A stretch of 64,000 bases of DNA from an uncultured Lachnospiraceae bacterium (GTDB lineage Bacteria > Bacillota > Clostridia > Lachnospirales > Lachnospiraceae): contig CACWJQ010000006.1 of assembly GCA_902761225.1 (NCBI GenBank), forward strand, positions 29,231-93,230. The letters are read 5' to 3'. Below, piece after piece: positions 44,103 through 52,126 of this stretch. Position 1 is the stretch's first letter. The number at the start of each line of letters is the position of its first letter. A model generated the notes under the pieces. That model saw nothing but the letters and a program-made list of their open reading frames with translations. It was not told where the DNA came from and did no database searches. The position numbers and the translations under genes are program-made.

Positions 44103-44559
44103 TCACAAACAGCATTATATTCTTGATGATCCAGTTGCACAGCAGGATCCCGATCCCGACATAGGCATACGCTTCGCGGAACTTCATGCCCTTTACTCCC
44201 GGAACATGCAGGATCTCCAGCAGATGACTCCCTTCGTAGACGAGCCACATAATGACGCAATACGGTACAAAGGGATGGTAGATGAATGACTTGATAATAT
44301 GTCCGGAAAGCAGCGCCCGGACAGCTCTTGTTCCTCCGCATCCCGGACAGTACAGCCCGGTGACCTGCTTAAATCGGCACTCTCCCATTCCGGACAGCCA
44401 CGGTATATTGCAATAGACAGCCCAGCCTGCAATGAATACTATCGCAAGGAGCAGGCCCAGCCAGAATACTTTTCTGTCTACAGACATACCAAAAAGCCAT
44501 TCCCTTAAAGAGAATGGCTTTTTATTATGATCATTATCCTGTCCGGAAGGATTCTTCAT
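44086..44559 (-). CDS. DUF2752 membrane protein
   Basis: 157 residues. It has three to four hydrophobic segments, and the CRFKQVTGLYCPGCGGTRA motif near the middle is the DUF2752 hallmark (CPGCGGTRA). Function unknown. The annotated ATG at 44559 overlaps the stop of the preceding gene (TAATG), but a strong terminator-like hairpin (44492-44522) falls inside the first 25 codons. Starting at the ATG at 44487 (MSVDRKVFW) would place translation after that hairpin; both starts lack an ideal ribosome site. Confidence 0.8.
   Translation of the reverse strand: MKNPSGQDNDHNKKPFSLREWLFGMSVDRKVFWLGLLLAIVFIAGWAVYCNIPWLSGMGECRFKQVTGLYCPGCGGTRAVRALLSGHIIKSFIYHPFVPYCVIMWLVYEGSHLLEILHVPGVKGMKFREAYAYVGIGILLCNWIIKNIMLFVINGLH
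44492..44522 (-). terminator. Terminator hairpin within the 5' end of the DUF2752 gene
   Basis: A perfect 11-bp stem (AAAAGCCATTC / GAATGGCTTTT, 9-nt loop), with T-run tails on both strands. On the minus strand it lies 37 nt past the stop of the Q-rich gene; on the plus strand it would face the lipoprotein transcript. As coding sequence it reads KKPFSLREWLFG. Confidence 0.75.
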
Positions 44560-45236
44560 TACATGTTCATCCAGTTATATACATCCATCATTGAATCGGG
44601 AATAACGGAAACTCCCCAAAGTGAAAGAAGGAGCATTATTCCTGCAAGTACAAGACCGATGATGGAACATACAAGACCGCCGGTTCCTACTCCGTTCTTA
44701 TTATTTCTGTTTCCTATGATCGCAAGTATAAGACCTACGACAGCTATTGCAATTCCCACAAGGCCGGTACAACAGCACAGAAGTGAGAGGATTCCGAGGA
44801 TTAGTGAAATGATCTGGCACGCATTCGGTCCGGGCTTTTCGGGTCCCTGTGCATAGGGGCTGTTATAGGGACCTCCGGGCTGGTATGGATCCATATTCTG
44901 TCCCGAATAGGCGCCGTTTTGTGAAGAATAACGGGGCTGCTGGGGACCGAAATTATAATTGGCGTTCGGATTGCTGTAGGGGTTACTGTACTGATCATTG
45001 TACCGGGGACCGGAAGCATTCTGACTCTGATATGAACCCTGATATACCGACTGAGTCTGTCCCTGGTATACGGACTGACCCTGGCTCTGATATACAGACT
45101 GGCCCTGTCCCTGGTATACGGACTGATCCTGGGACTGATTCCTGAACTGATCAAGGTTCTGTGACTGATACTGAGTCTGTCCCTGACCGGATGTCTGTTC
45201 ACCGTTCTGATCATTATTCTGATTGTTATAATCCAT
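44559..45236 (-). CDS. Gln/Tyr-repeat DUF4190-type membrane protein
   Basis: 225 residues. The first ~140 residues are soluble, rich in Gln, Asn, Tyr, Pro and Ser, including an SVYQGQGQ-type repeat (residues 39-67). The C-terminal ~85 residues have two hydrophobic helices of the DUF4190 kind (IISLILGILSLLCCC; GGLVCSIIGLVLAGIMLL). The protein probably displays a disordered tail on the cytoplasmic side, but topology is not certain. The start at 45236 follows AGGAGAAA. Frame starts to the right (45305) would overlap topB. Function unknown. Confidence 0.78.
   Translation of the reverse strand: MDYNNQNNDQNGEQTSGQGQTQYQSQNLDQFRNQSQDQSVYQGQGQSVYQSQGQSVYQGQTQSVYQGSYQSQNASGPRYNDQYSNPYSNPNANYNFGPQQPRYSSQNGAYSGQNMDPYQPGGPYNSPYAQGPEKPGPNACQIISLILGILSLLCCCTGLVGIAIAVVGLILAIIGNRNNKNGVGTGGLVCSIIGLVLAGIMLLLSLWGVSVIPDSMMDVYNWMNM
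45036..45122. repeat. 24-bp coding tandem repeat
   Basis: Three full units and one partial unit of about 24 bp encode SVYQGQGQ, SVYQSQGQ, SVYQGQTQ and SVYQG. The DNA copies differ at several bases, so this is an older repeat than the one in ilvA. Confidence 0.8.
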
Positions 45237-45301
45237 TATCTTTCTCCTATGCAGATAGTCATCTGACCAAGTCGGATGATACATTATTGCTGCGATGAAT
45301 G

Positions 45302-47353
45302 TCAAGAATCCGTCTTCTTTTTGGAACTGTCGCTCTTCCTGTAATACCCGCTTATGTGCCTGTAGACCTCATCAAGTCCGTCGGCATTGTATTTTCCCTT
45401 CACCTCATTGGTCTTGGCCGTGACGAACTTTCCGAGCTTATCCCTGTAATCTGCCGATGTGATGCTTCCGTCAGCCACGCCGGACAGTCCCTTCTCCCAG
45501 CTTGCGGTAAGCTTGGCATCCAGAAGTGCGGGAATTGAACCGTTCACTATATAGTAGATCATCTCGCCAAGGATCGTGGGAGTGATGATCTGTGTCTTCT
45601 TGTTAAGGTTAAGATATCCGATCGTCTGGAGTTTTGTAAGGATCTCGGCTCTTGTCGCACTGGTCCCGATACCGCTTCCCTTTATCTGTGCCCTGAGTTC
45701 CTCATCCTCTATAAACTGACCCGCATTTTCCATTGTAAGTATTATACTTCCGGATGTATAACGCTTGGGCGGTGCGGTCTCTCCCTCTTTGATCTCGTGG
45801 GAGCCTACTGTCAGCTTATCACCCTTTTTCAAAGCTTCAAGAGCTTTTTTCAGGCTCTCATCAGCAGCCTGCTCTTCGTTATCCTCATCTCCGTTTTCAG
45901 GCTTGTCCTCCTGCTGCTCGTTCTTATTCTGGAACGAGCATGTGAACACCTTCATATAGCCCTCATCCTGAAGCACCTTATATGATGCGGTAAAAGTCTC
46001 CCTTCCTTCCAGAGCGGTCAGCATCGTCTTCTTATATACCGCAGCAGGATAAAAGATCGCAAGGAATCTTCTGCATATCAGCTCATATACATCCGCAGAC
46101 TGTTTGCTCAGACTTCCCAGATTACCAAGTCCCTGTCCTGTTGGGATTATGGCATAGTGATCCGTTATGGCCTTATCATTGCAGTACTTGGTCTTGGCAA
46201 TCCCCTTCCATGCATCATGGGCAAGAACCTCCGAAGCCTCTGCGGAAAGCATGGGATAGCTCTTCAGTCCGCCGATATTCTTATTTATCTCCTTGCATAC
46301 GGCAGTGGAGAGCACTCTTGCATCGGTTCTGGGATATGTGGTCAGCTTCTTTTCATAGAGCTCCTGTGCGATGTTGAGAGTATCGGCAGGACTTATCTTG
46401 AACAGTTTGGAACAGACATTCTGAAGTTCAGCAAGATTAAACAGAAGGGGAGGATTCTTCTTCTCAGTCTTTCTGGATATATCTGTTACTTCCGCTTCTT
46501 TATTGCCTGAGGCTTCAAGATCACTTATCAGTTTCTCTGCCGCTGCCCTCTCCCTGAATCCGTTATCCTTGTACAGAAGGGGAGAACCCATATATGCGGA
46601 GCCATCGGATACCTTCCAGAGAAGGTCCGCTTCCTCGCCGCCCATATCAGCCTTCATTATGACCTTGTAAAAAGGAGTCTTTACGAAATTCCTTATCTCC
46701 TGTTCTCTTCTTACGACTATACCGAGAACGCAGGTCATAACACGTCCTACAGTTACCGTCAGCCTTTCAAGTCCCAGCAGGCCTGCACACTTTTTGGAAT
46801 ATTTCAGTGTAAGGGCTCTGGTAAAATTAATACCCATCAGGTAATCTTCCTGAGCTCTCAGATATGCGGCATCGGAAAGATTGTCATATTCGGTCCAGTC
46901 CTTGGCTTCCCTTATCCCTCTTGCGATCTCTTCTTCAGTCTGGGAATCTATCCACACTCTCTTACGGGGTTTTGATTCAGGAACCTGAGCCATACGGTCC
47001 ACAAGCCTGTATATATATTCACCTTCTCTTCCCGAGTCGGTGCATATATAGATACATGAGATATCATCGCGCGTCAGAAGCCTCTTAACGATCTCAAACT
47101 GCTTCTTTACATTATCGATGACCTGATACTTATAAGTATCGGGAATAAAGGGGATAGTATCATATCTCCACATCTTAAGAGCGGGATCGTATTCTTCGGG
47201 ATAACTCATGGATACAAGATGTCCTACACACCATGTGATGACCGATGAATCTCCCTCAAAGAATCCATCCCCTCTTCGCATATTTTCATGCAGAGCCTGG
47301 GAAAACTGGCTCGCAACACTGGGTTTTTCCGTTATGAACAGATTTTTAGACAA
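45302..47353 (-). CDS. topB: DNA topoisomerase III
   Basis: 683 residues. The Toprim domain (LFITEKPSVASQF; later CTDSGREGEYIY) and the catalytic Tyr in LTTYPRTDARVLS are present, along with the type IA core (~180-600). There is no C-terminal zinc-finger array. The start appears to be TTG at 47353 (AAAGGA 7 nt upstream); the ATG in that spacer is out of frame. It relaxes or decatenates single-strand-containing DNA. Directly downstream of the EAL gene. Confidence 0.93.
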   Translation of the reverse strand: MSKNLFITEKPSVASQFSQALHENMRRGDGFFEGDSSVITWCVGHLVSMSYPEEYDPALKMWRYDTIPFIPDTYKYQVIDNVKKQFEIVKRLLTRDDISCIYICTDSGREGEYIYRLVDRMAQVPESKPRKRVWIDSQTEEEIARGIREAKDWTEYDNLSDAAYLRAQEDYLMGINFTRALTLKYSKKCAGLLGLERLTVTVGRVMTCVLGIVVRREQEIRNFVKTPFYKVIMKADMGGEEADLLWKVSDGSAYMGSPLLYKDNGFRERAAAEKLISDLEASGNKEAEVTDISRKTEKKNPPLLFNLAELQNVCSKLFKISPADTLNIAQELYEKKLTTYPRTDARVLSTAVCKEINKNIGGLKSYPMLSAEASEVLAHDAWKGIAKTKYCNDKAITDHYAIIPTGQGLGNLGSLSKQSADVYELICRRFLAIFYPAAVYKKTMLTALEGRETFTASYKVLQDEGYMKVFTCSFQNKNEQQEDKPENGDEDNEEQAADESLKKALEALKKGDKLTVGSHEIKEGETAPPKRYTSGSIILTMENAGQFIEDEELRAQIKGSGIGTSATRAEILTKLQTIGYLNLNKKTQIITPTILGEMIYYIVNGSIPALLDAKLTASWEKGLSGVADGSITSADYRDKLGKFVTAKTNEVKGKYNADGLDEVYRHISGYYRKSDSSKKKTDS

Positions 47354-47364
47354 AGCATGGTCCT

Positions 47365-49095
47365 TTATTTTTTCATGTATGAAAGAAGCTCATCAACCTT
47401 TTCGGAAGGAAGCGGTTTTCCAAGGTAGAAGCCCTGGATGACATCGCATCCCGCATTCACAAGATAAGAGAACTGCCTCTCATTCTCAACGCCTTCGGCA
47501 ACAGTCTCAAACCCCATGGCGTGAGACATATTGAGTATGGATTCGGTGATTATCCTGGTTGATGCATCATCAAGAACTGTATCTATAAAGCTCTTATCCA
47601 CCTTAAGGGTGTCGATCGGGAACTTCTTAAGGTATGAAAGAGACGAATATCCTGTACCAAAATCATCAAGGGATATGCCTACTCCCAGATTTCTGAGTCT
47701 TGTCAGTTTGGTTGTAACGGAATCAAAATCATCTATCAGTATGCTCTCCGTTATCTCAAGTTCGATATCGGAGGGATCGACTCCGTACTTATCAATCACA
47801 GCCATTATGCTGTCAACAAAATCGTCCTTTTTGTACTGCAGTGCGGAGATATTGATGGACAGCTTGAACTGCATATTATAATAATCCGACCATGTTCTGT
47901 ACTGCCTTATGGATTCCTCAACCACAAATGTACCTATGTGATCAATCAGACCATTTTTCTCCGCTATGGGAATAAATACCGAGGGAGGGATCATCTTGCC
48001 GGAATCATCCTTCCATCTGACAAGAGCTTCAACCCCTCTGAGCTGCCTGGTCCTTCCATGATACATGGGCTGATAGTACATCATAAAGTTATTGTGGAAC
48101 ACAGCTTCCTTAAGCTTGTTCTCAATATCTACATTCTTAAGAAAATCGTCGAGGATGGGTGCCTCGAAATACTGCAGGATATTCTTGCCCATCTTCTTGC
48201 AGTTATATACGACAATATCCGCACAGTTAATGATATCAAGAGCGGAGCCGCCTGCATCAGGATATTCAGCGACACCCACACTGGCGGTTATCGTTATATC
48301 CTGCCCGGTACTCATGTGGAAGCTGTCGGAAAGCCTCTTCTTAAGATCATTATAAAAATTCTCGACAGAATACTGACCCGTGGCATCATATATAGCCACA
48401 CAGAAGATATCATTATTGATGTGGCTGCATATTATGCGGTCCTTGATCATCCTGCCCTTCAGCCAGAATCCGAACTGCTGCAGAAGTTCGTCACCGACTA
48501 TGATACCCTGGACGTCGTTGATCTTCTTAAAATCATCGATATCGATCATAAGAAGCGATACACGGCACTTGCTCTCATCAGCTCTTGAGATGAATTCAGT
48601 CAGAAGCGACACGAAATAATTGCGATTATAGATACCCGTGGTGGTATCATAATACGCCATATAAAGAAGATCGGAATGCTGGGCCTTCTCTCTTGTTATG
48701 TTCAGGATCGATACGATCTTATCCCTGCTGAAGGGGTCGCTGTCATCCGGTACTATTCTTGTTACTATCCTGTACCAGACATGACCGTTGGAAGATCTGC
48801 ATTCACAGGTAGAATAATCCCTGCCCGTGCTCTCAGGGAAAAGAGTATCCCTCACCGGCTTTTTATCTTCTTCAGTGAACTTATCCAGAAGATCCTCAAT
48901 ATCACGCAGACGGTGAAGCTCCATACCGAACATGCTCTTAAACGAGCCGAAGGTAAGGAGTTCTTCACCGCCGAGGCTTTGATATATAAATCCGTAATCG
49001 GAGGATTCACATATAAGCTTGTATATGTGTTCACTCCTTGATAATTGTGCGTTCTGCGCTTTCAGAAGATCAAGCTGATAATTCTTCTCTTCCAT
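47365..49095 (-). CDS. PAS-GGDEF-EAL protein, probable c-di-GMP phosphodiesterase
   Basis: 576 residues, cytoplasmic (no transmembrane segments). A PAS-like N-terminus (~22-135) precedes a GGDEF domain (~145-310) whose active motif is degenerate: the GGDEF position reads NNDIF (227-231). The EAL domain (~330-570) looks active: EALVRW (356-361), NISALQ, ELEITES, DDFGTGYSSL and EGVEN. The product probably cleaves c-di-GMP, with the GGDEF half as a sensor or scaffold. Located 11 nt before topB. Confidence 0.88.
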   Translation of the reverse strand: MEEKNYQLDLLKAQNAQLSRSEHIYKLICESSDYGFIYQSLGGEELLTFGSFKSMFGMELHRLRDIEDLLDKFTEEDKKPVRDTLFPESTGRDYSTCECRSSNGHVWYRIVTRIVPDDSDPFSRDKIVSILNITREKAQHSDLLYMAYYDTTTGIYNRNYFVSLLTEFISRADESKCRVSLLMIDIDDFKKINDVQGIIVGDELLQQFGFWLKGRMIKDRIICSHINNDIFCVAIYDATGQYSVENFYNDLKKRLSDSFHMSTGQDITITASVGVAEYPDAGGSALDIINCADIVVYNCKKMGKNILQYFEAPILDDFLKNVDIENKLKEAVFHNNFMMYYQPMYHGRTRQLRGVEALVRWKDDSGKMIPPSVFIPIAEKNGLIDHIGTFVVEESIRQYRTWSDYYNMQFKLSINISALQYKKDDFVDSIMAVIDKYGVDPSDIELEITESILIDDFDSVTTKLTRLRNLGVGISLDDFGTGYSSLSYLKKFPIDTLKVDKSFIDTVLDDASTRIITESILNMSHAMGFETVAEGVENERQFSYLVNAGCDVIQGFYLGKPLPSEKVDELLSYMKK

Positions 49096-49194
49096 CGATC
49101 CCTCTAAACACCGTATTTTACGAAGTCTCAGATTCCATCAGATATCGGACACTGTCCGCCACAAAGCGTACAGCCGCATTTACGGCAGCCGGGA

Positions 49195-50280
49195 TTACTT
49201 TGCTGTGATGTATCCCTTAGCCTTGAGAAGCTCAGCGCAAAGCACTGCTCCGCCTGCAGCACCTCTTACGGTATTGTGTGAAAGTCCTACGAACTTCCAG
49301 TCAAAGAGAGTATCCTCTCTGAGTCTTCCCACGCTTATGCCCATTCCTCTCTCATAATCAACATCGAGAGTAACCTGAGGTCTGTTATCCTCCTCAAGAT
49401 ACTGGATGAACTGCTTGGGAGCACTGGGAAGTCCGAGCTTCTGAGGCTCGCCGGAGAAGCTTACCATCTTCTCAATAAGCTCTTTCTTGGTTGCCTTTTT
49501 TGCAAGGTTTACAAATACCGAAGCAGTATGTCCGTTAAGAACGGGAACTCTTATGCACTGTGAAGTGATAAGGGGAGCTGTAGCGGGAACGATAACACCG
49601 CCCTCGATCTTACCCCAGAGTCTTAAAGGCTCCTTCTCACTCTTCTCCTCTTCACCGCCGATATAAGGGATTACATTTTCCACCATCTCGGGCCAGTCCT
49701 TGAAGGTCTTGCCTGCACCGGAGATAGCCTGATAGGTTGATACCACAACCTGGGTGGGCTCATAATCCTTCCATGCGGTAAGTACCGGAGCATATGACTG
49801 AATGGAACAGTTGGGTTTTACTGCGATGAATCCTCTTGTAGTACCGAGTCTCTTCTTCTGATACTCGATAACATCAACATGAGCTGCATTGATCTCAGGT
49901 ACGATCATGGGAACATCCGGAGTCCATCTGTGAGCGGAATTGTTGGAGACAACGGGAGTCTCGGTCTTAGCATACTGCTCCTCGATAGCCTTGATCTCAT
50001 CCTTGCTCATATCAACGGCGCTGAAGCAGAAGTCAACATCCTTAACGACCTCTTCAACGTTGGATACATCCTTAACAACGATCTTCTTAACAGCTTCAGG
50101 CATGGGAGTGGTCATCTTCCATCTGTCGCCGATAGCTTCTTCATAAGTCTTGCCTGCGCTTCTGGGGGATGCGGCGATCACAGTCACCTCGAACCAGGGA
50201 TGATCCTCAAGAAGAGAGATGAATCTCTGTCCTACCATTCCCGTTCCGCCAAGAATACCAACCTTCAATTTTTCACTCAT
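49195..50280 (-). CDS. asd: Aspartate-semialdehyde dehydrogenase
   Basis: 361 residues. The NADP site is GGTGMVGQRF, the catalytic Cys sits in VKPNCSIQS, and the conserved hinge and His motif appears in RVPVLNGHTASVF. It makes aspartate semialdehyde for Lys, Thr, Met and diaminopimelate synthesis; the length and C-terminus fit the archaeal/fungal-like subgroup common in Clostridia. AGGAGG precedes the start; a promoter lies 40 nt upstream. Confidence 0.95.
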   Translation of the reverse strand: MSEKLKVGILGGTGMVGQRFISLLEDHPWFEVTVIAASPRSAGKTYEEAIGDRWKMTTPMPEAVKKIVVKDVSNVEEVVKDVDFCFSAVDMSKDEIKAIEEQYAKTETPVVSNNSAHRWTPDVPMIVPEINAAHVDVIEYQKKRLGTTRGFIAVKPNCSIQSYAPVLTAWKDYEPTQVVVSTYQAISGAGKTFKDWPEMVENVIPYIGGEEEKSEKEPLRLWGKIEGGVIVPATAPLITSQCIRVPVLNGHTASVFVNLAKKATKKELIEKMVSFSGEPQKLGLPSAPKQFIQYLEEDNRPQVTLDVDYERGMGISVGRLREDTLFDWKFVGLSHNTVRGAAGGAVLCAELLKAKGYITAK

Positions 50281-50319
50281 AATATAACCTCCTCTTTATA
50301 CGCATCCCGTTTTTACGGG

Positions 50320-50348
50320 AATATACATCTGACAATTATTTTTTGCAA
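50320..50348 (-). promoter_or_regulatory. Promoter for asd
   Basis: TTGCAA (50343-50348) and TATATT (50320-50325), 17 nt apart on the minus strand. The leader to the asd start is only about 35 nt, so no lysine riboswitch can fit between them. Confidence 0.65.
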
Positions 50349-50412
50349 AATATTAAGTCTGCATCCGCTGTTTACGTTTACTTAAGATCACTTCCCGGGA
50401 TCCGCCTGTCTC

Positions 50413-51828
50413 TTACTTAAGGATCTTATCAAGAGGATCCTCAAGTACCGGTGTATTTTCCATAAAGCTTCTGCAGAGCTCAAGCTCTTCCTTCATTGCT
50501 TCGGGTCCGGGAGCACCTTTGGTGGAACGCTTCTCAACGCATGTCCTGATACTCACTGCATCGTAGAAATCCTCTTCGATCACAGGTGATAATGCTTTAA
50601 GATCATCCAGAGGCATCTCATCTATGGTAATGCCCTTATCAATGCACTCAAGGACCATCCTTCCCACAATACCGTGGGCATCCCTGAAGGGAATCCCCTT
50701 CACCACCAGATAATCGGCTGCATCTGTTGCATTTGTAAAGCCGCCTGCAGCGCTCTTTTCCATGATCTCATTATTGAACTTCATGCTCTTAAGCATTCCG
50801 GTGTAAAGGTCGATACAGCTGTTCGCCGTATCCATGGCATCATATGCACCCTCCTTGTCCTCCTGCATATCCTTGTTATATGCAAGGGGAATGCCCTTCA
50901 TGGTGGTAAGGAGTCCAAACAGCGATCCGTATACTCTTCCGGTCTTTCCTCTGACAAGCTCTGCAATATCCGGATTCTTCTTCTGAGGCATGATACTGGA
51001 GCCTGTGGAATAGGTATCATCTATCTCAACGAACCTGTACTCATTGGAATTCCAGGTTATGATCTCCTCACAGCTCCTTGAAAGGTGCATCATGATAATA
51101 CTGAGAGCATCGAGATACTCTATGAGATAATCCCTGTCGGATACGGAATCCATGGAATTGGCAGTGGGTCTGTCGAAGCCAAGCTCCTTAGCGGTGAATT
51201 CCCTGTCCAGAGGATATGTGGTACCTGCAAGAGCACCTGCACCCAGTGGACACTCATTCATCCTCTTATAGATATCCGCAAGTCTTAATCTGTCACGCCT
51301 GAACATCTCAAAGTATGCACCCATATGGTGTGCGAGTGTAACGGGCTGAGCCTTCTGAAGATGTGTGAAGCCGGGCATATATGTATGGACATTGGCGCTC
51401 ATGACTTCTTCCACAACCCTGAGCAGTTCGTTAAGAAGTGCATCGGTCACGCATATCTCGCCTCTTACATACATCCTCATATCGAGAGCCACCTGATCGT
51501 TACGGCTCCTTCCGGTATGAAGTCTCTTGCCGGCATCTCCAATGCGGTCCGTCAGTACCGATTCATTGAATGAGTGGATGTCTTCATACTTATCGGTGAT
51601 TTCTATCTTACCCGCAAGCACATCCTCATAGATACCCTTCAGACCCACCTCGATCTTCTCCGCGTCTTCAACAGGAATAATCCCCTGTTTTCCGAGCATT
51701 CTCGCATGAGCGATACTTCCGCAGATATCCTGCCTGAGCATCCTCTTGTCAAAGCCAATGGAGGCATTGAAAGCATATACTTTTTCATCAGTGGGCTTGG
51801 TAAATCTGCCACCCCATAACTGTGCCAT
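50413..51828 (-). CDS. argH: Argininosuccinate lyase
   Basis: 471 residues. The fumarase-superfamily signature GSSIMPQKKNPDIAELVRG is present (~275-295), along with the HTGRSRNDQVALD region and the THLQKAQPVTLAHH segment. It splits argininosuccinate to arginine and fumarate. argG and other arg genes are not in the window. The start follows AAGGTGGAG. Confidence 0.97.
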   Translation of the reverse strand: MAQLWGGRFTKPTDEKVYAFNASIGFDKRMLRQDICGSIAHARMLGKQGIIPVEDAEKIEVGLKGIYEDVLAGKIEITDKYEDIHSFNESVLTDRIGDAGKRLHTGRSRNDQVALDMRMYVRGEICVTDALLNELLRVVEEVMSANVHTYMPGFTHLQKAQPVTLAHHMGAYFEMFRRDRLRLADIYKRMNECPLGAGALAGTTYPLDREFTAKELGFDRPTANSMDSVSDRDYLIEYLDALSIIMMHLSRSCEEIITWNSNEYRFVEIDDTYSTGSSIMPQKKNPDIAELVRGKTGRVYGSLFGLLTTMKGIPLAYNKDMQEDKEGAYDAMDTANSCIDLYTGMLKSMKFNNEIMEKSAAGGFTNATDAADYLVVKGIPFRDAHGIVGRMVLECIDKGITIDEMPLDDLKALSPVIEEDFYDAVSIRTCVEKRSTKGAPGPEAMKEELELCRSFMENTPVLEDPLDKILK

Positions 51829-51863
51829 AGTACTCCACCTTCTTTTTATATATAATCTATAAT

Positions 51864-51892
51864 ATTTTCTTAAAAAATCATTGTATTGTCAA
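51864..51892 (-). promoter_or_regulatory. Promoter for argH
   Basis: TTGACA (51887-51892) and GAAAAT (51864-51869) with 17-nt spacing; the -10 box is weak (4/6). Alternative -10 sequences downstream (TATTAT) would need a 22-nt spacer. Confidence 0.5.
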
Positions 51893-51913
51893 CAAAAATT
51901 CGTTGGGCCATGT

Positions 51914-51964
51914 CAAAAAAAAGTCAAAAAAAAGTCCCGAACCCCTTTTTCCGGGATCCGGGAC
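51914..51964 (-). terminator. Terminator after tRNA-Thr with double T-run
   Basis: The stem GTCCCGGATCCC / GGGGTTCGGGAC (12 bp with two G-T pairs) is followed on the minus strand by two T8 runs separated by GAC. The hairpin begins 5 nt past the tRNA. Confidence 0.82.
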
Positions 51965-51968
51965 CATA

Positions 51969-52040
51969 GCCGGAAAGGGGACTCGAACCCCTGACCTAGG
52001 CATTACGAATGCCTCGCTCTACCAACTGAGCCATTCCGGC
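51969..52040 (-). tRNA. tRNA-Thr (anticodon CGT)
   Basis: 72 nt without encoded CCA. Acceptor stem GCCGGAA pairs perfectly with TTCCGGC, the D-arm is GCTC...GAGC, the anticodon stem AGGCA/TGCCT encloses loop TTCGTAA (anticodon CGT, codon ACG), and the T-arm AGGGG-TTCGAGT-CCCCT has the standard loop. A promoter is upstream and a terminator follows. Confidence 0.96.
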
Positions 52041-52096
52041 ATATGAGCGGCAGCCTGTTAAACTGCCGCTTTTCGTCACTTATGACGACTTTTTAG

Positions 52097-52125
52097 ATTA
52101 TATAGATGTGACGGTCAAAAATCAA
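52097..52125 (-). promoter_or_regulatory. Promoter for tRNA-Thr
   Basis: TTGATT (52120-52125) and TATAAT (52097-52102) with 17-nt spacing on the minus strand, directly after the GlgB-like gene stop. The leader of ~55 nt contains a 7-bp hairpin (GCGGCAG/CTGCCGC) just before the tRNA. Confidence 0.72.
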
Positions 52126-52126
52126 G

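Noticed and set aside
45036-45122. CRISPR-like repeat
   Set aside because: The repeat units are adjacent, in frame and encode SVYQGQGQ-type peptides within a gene; there are no spacers or cas genes.
50281-50412. Lysine riboswitch before asd
   Set aside because: The leader between the TATATT box and the start is only about 35 nt; a lysine riboswitch is far longer.
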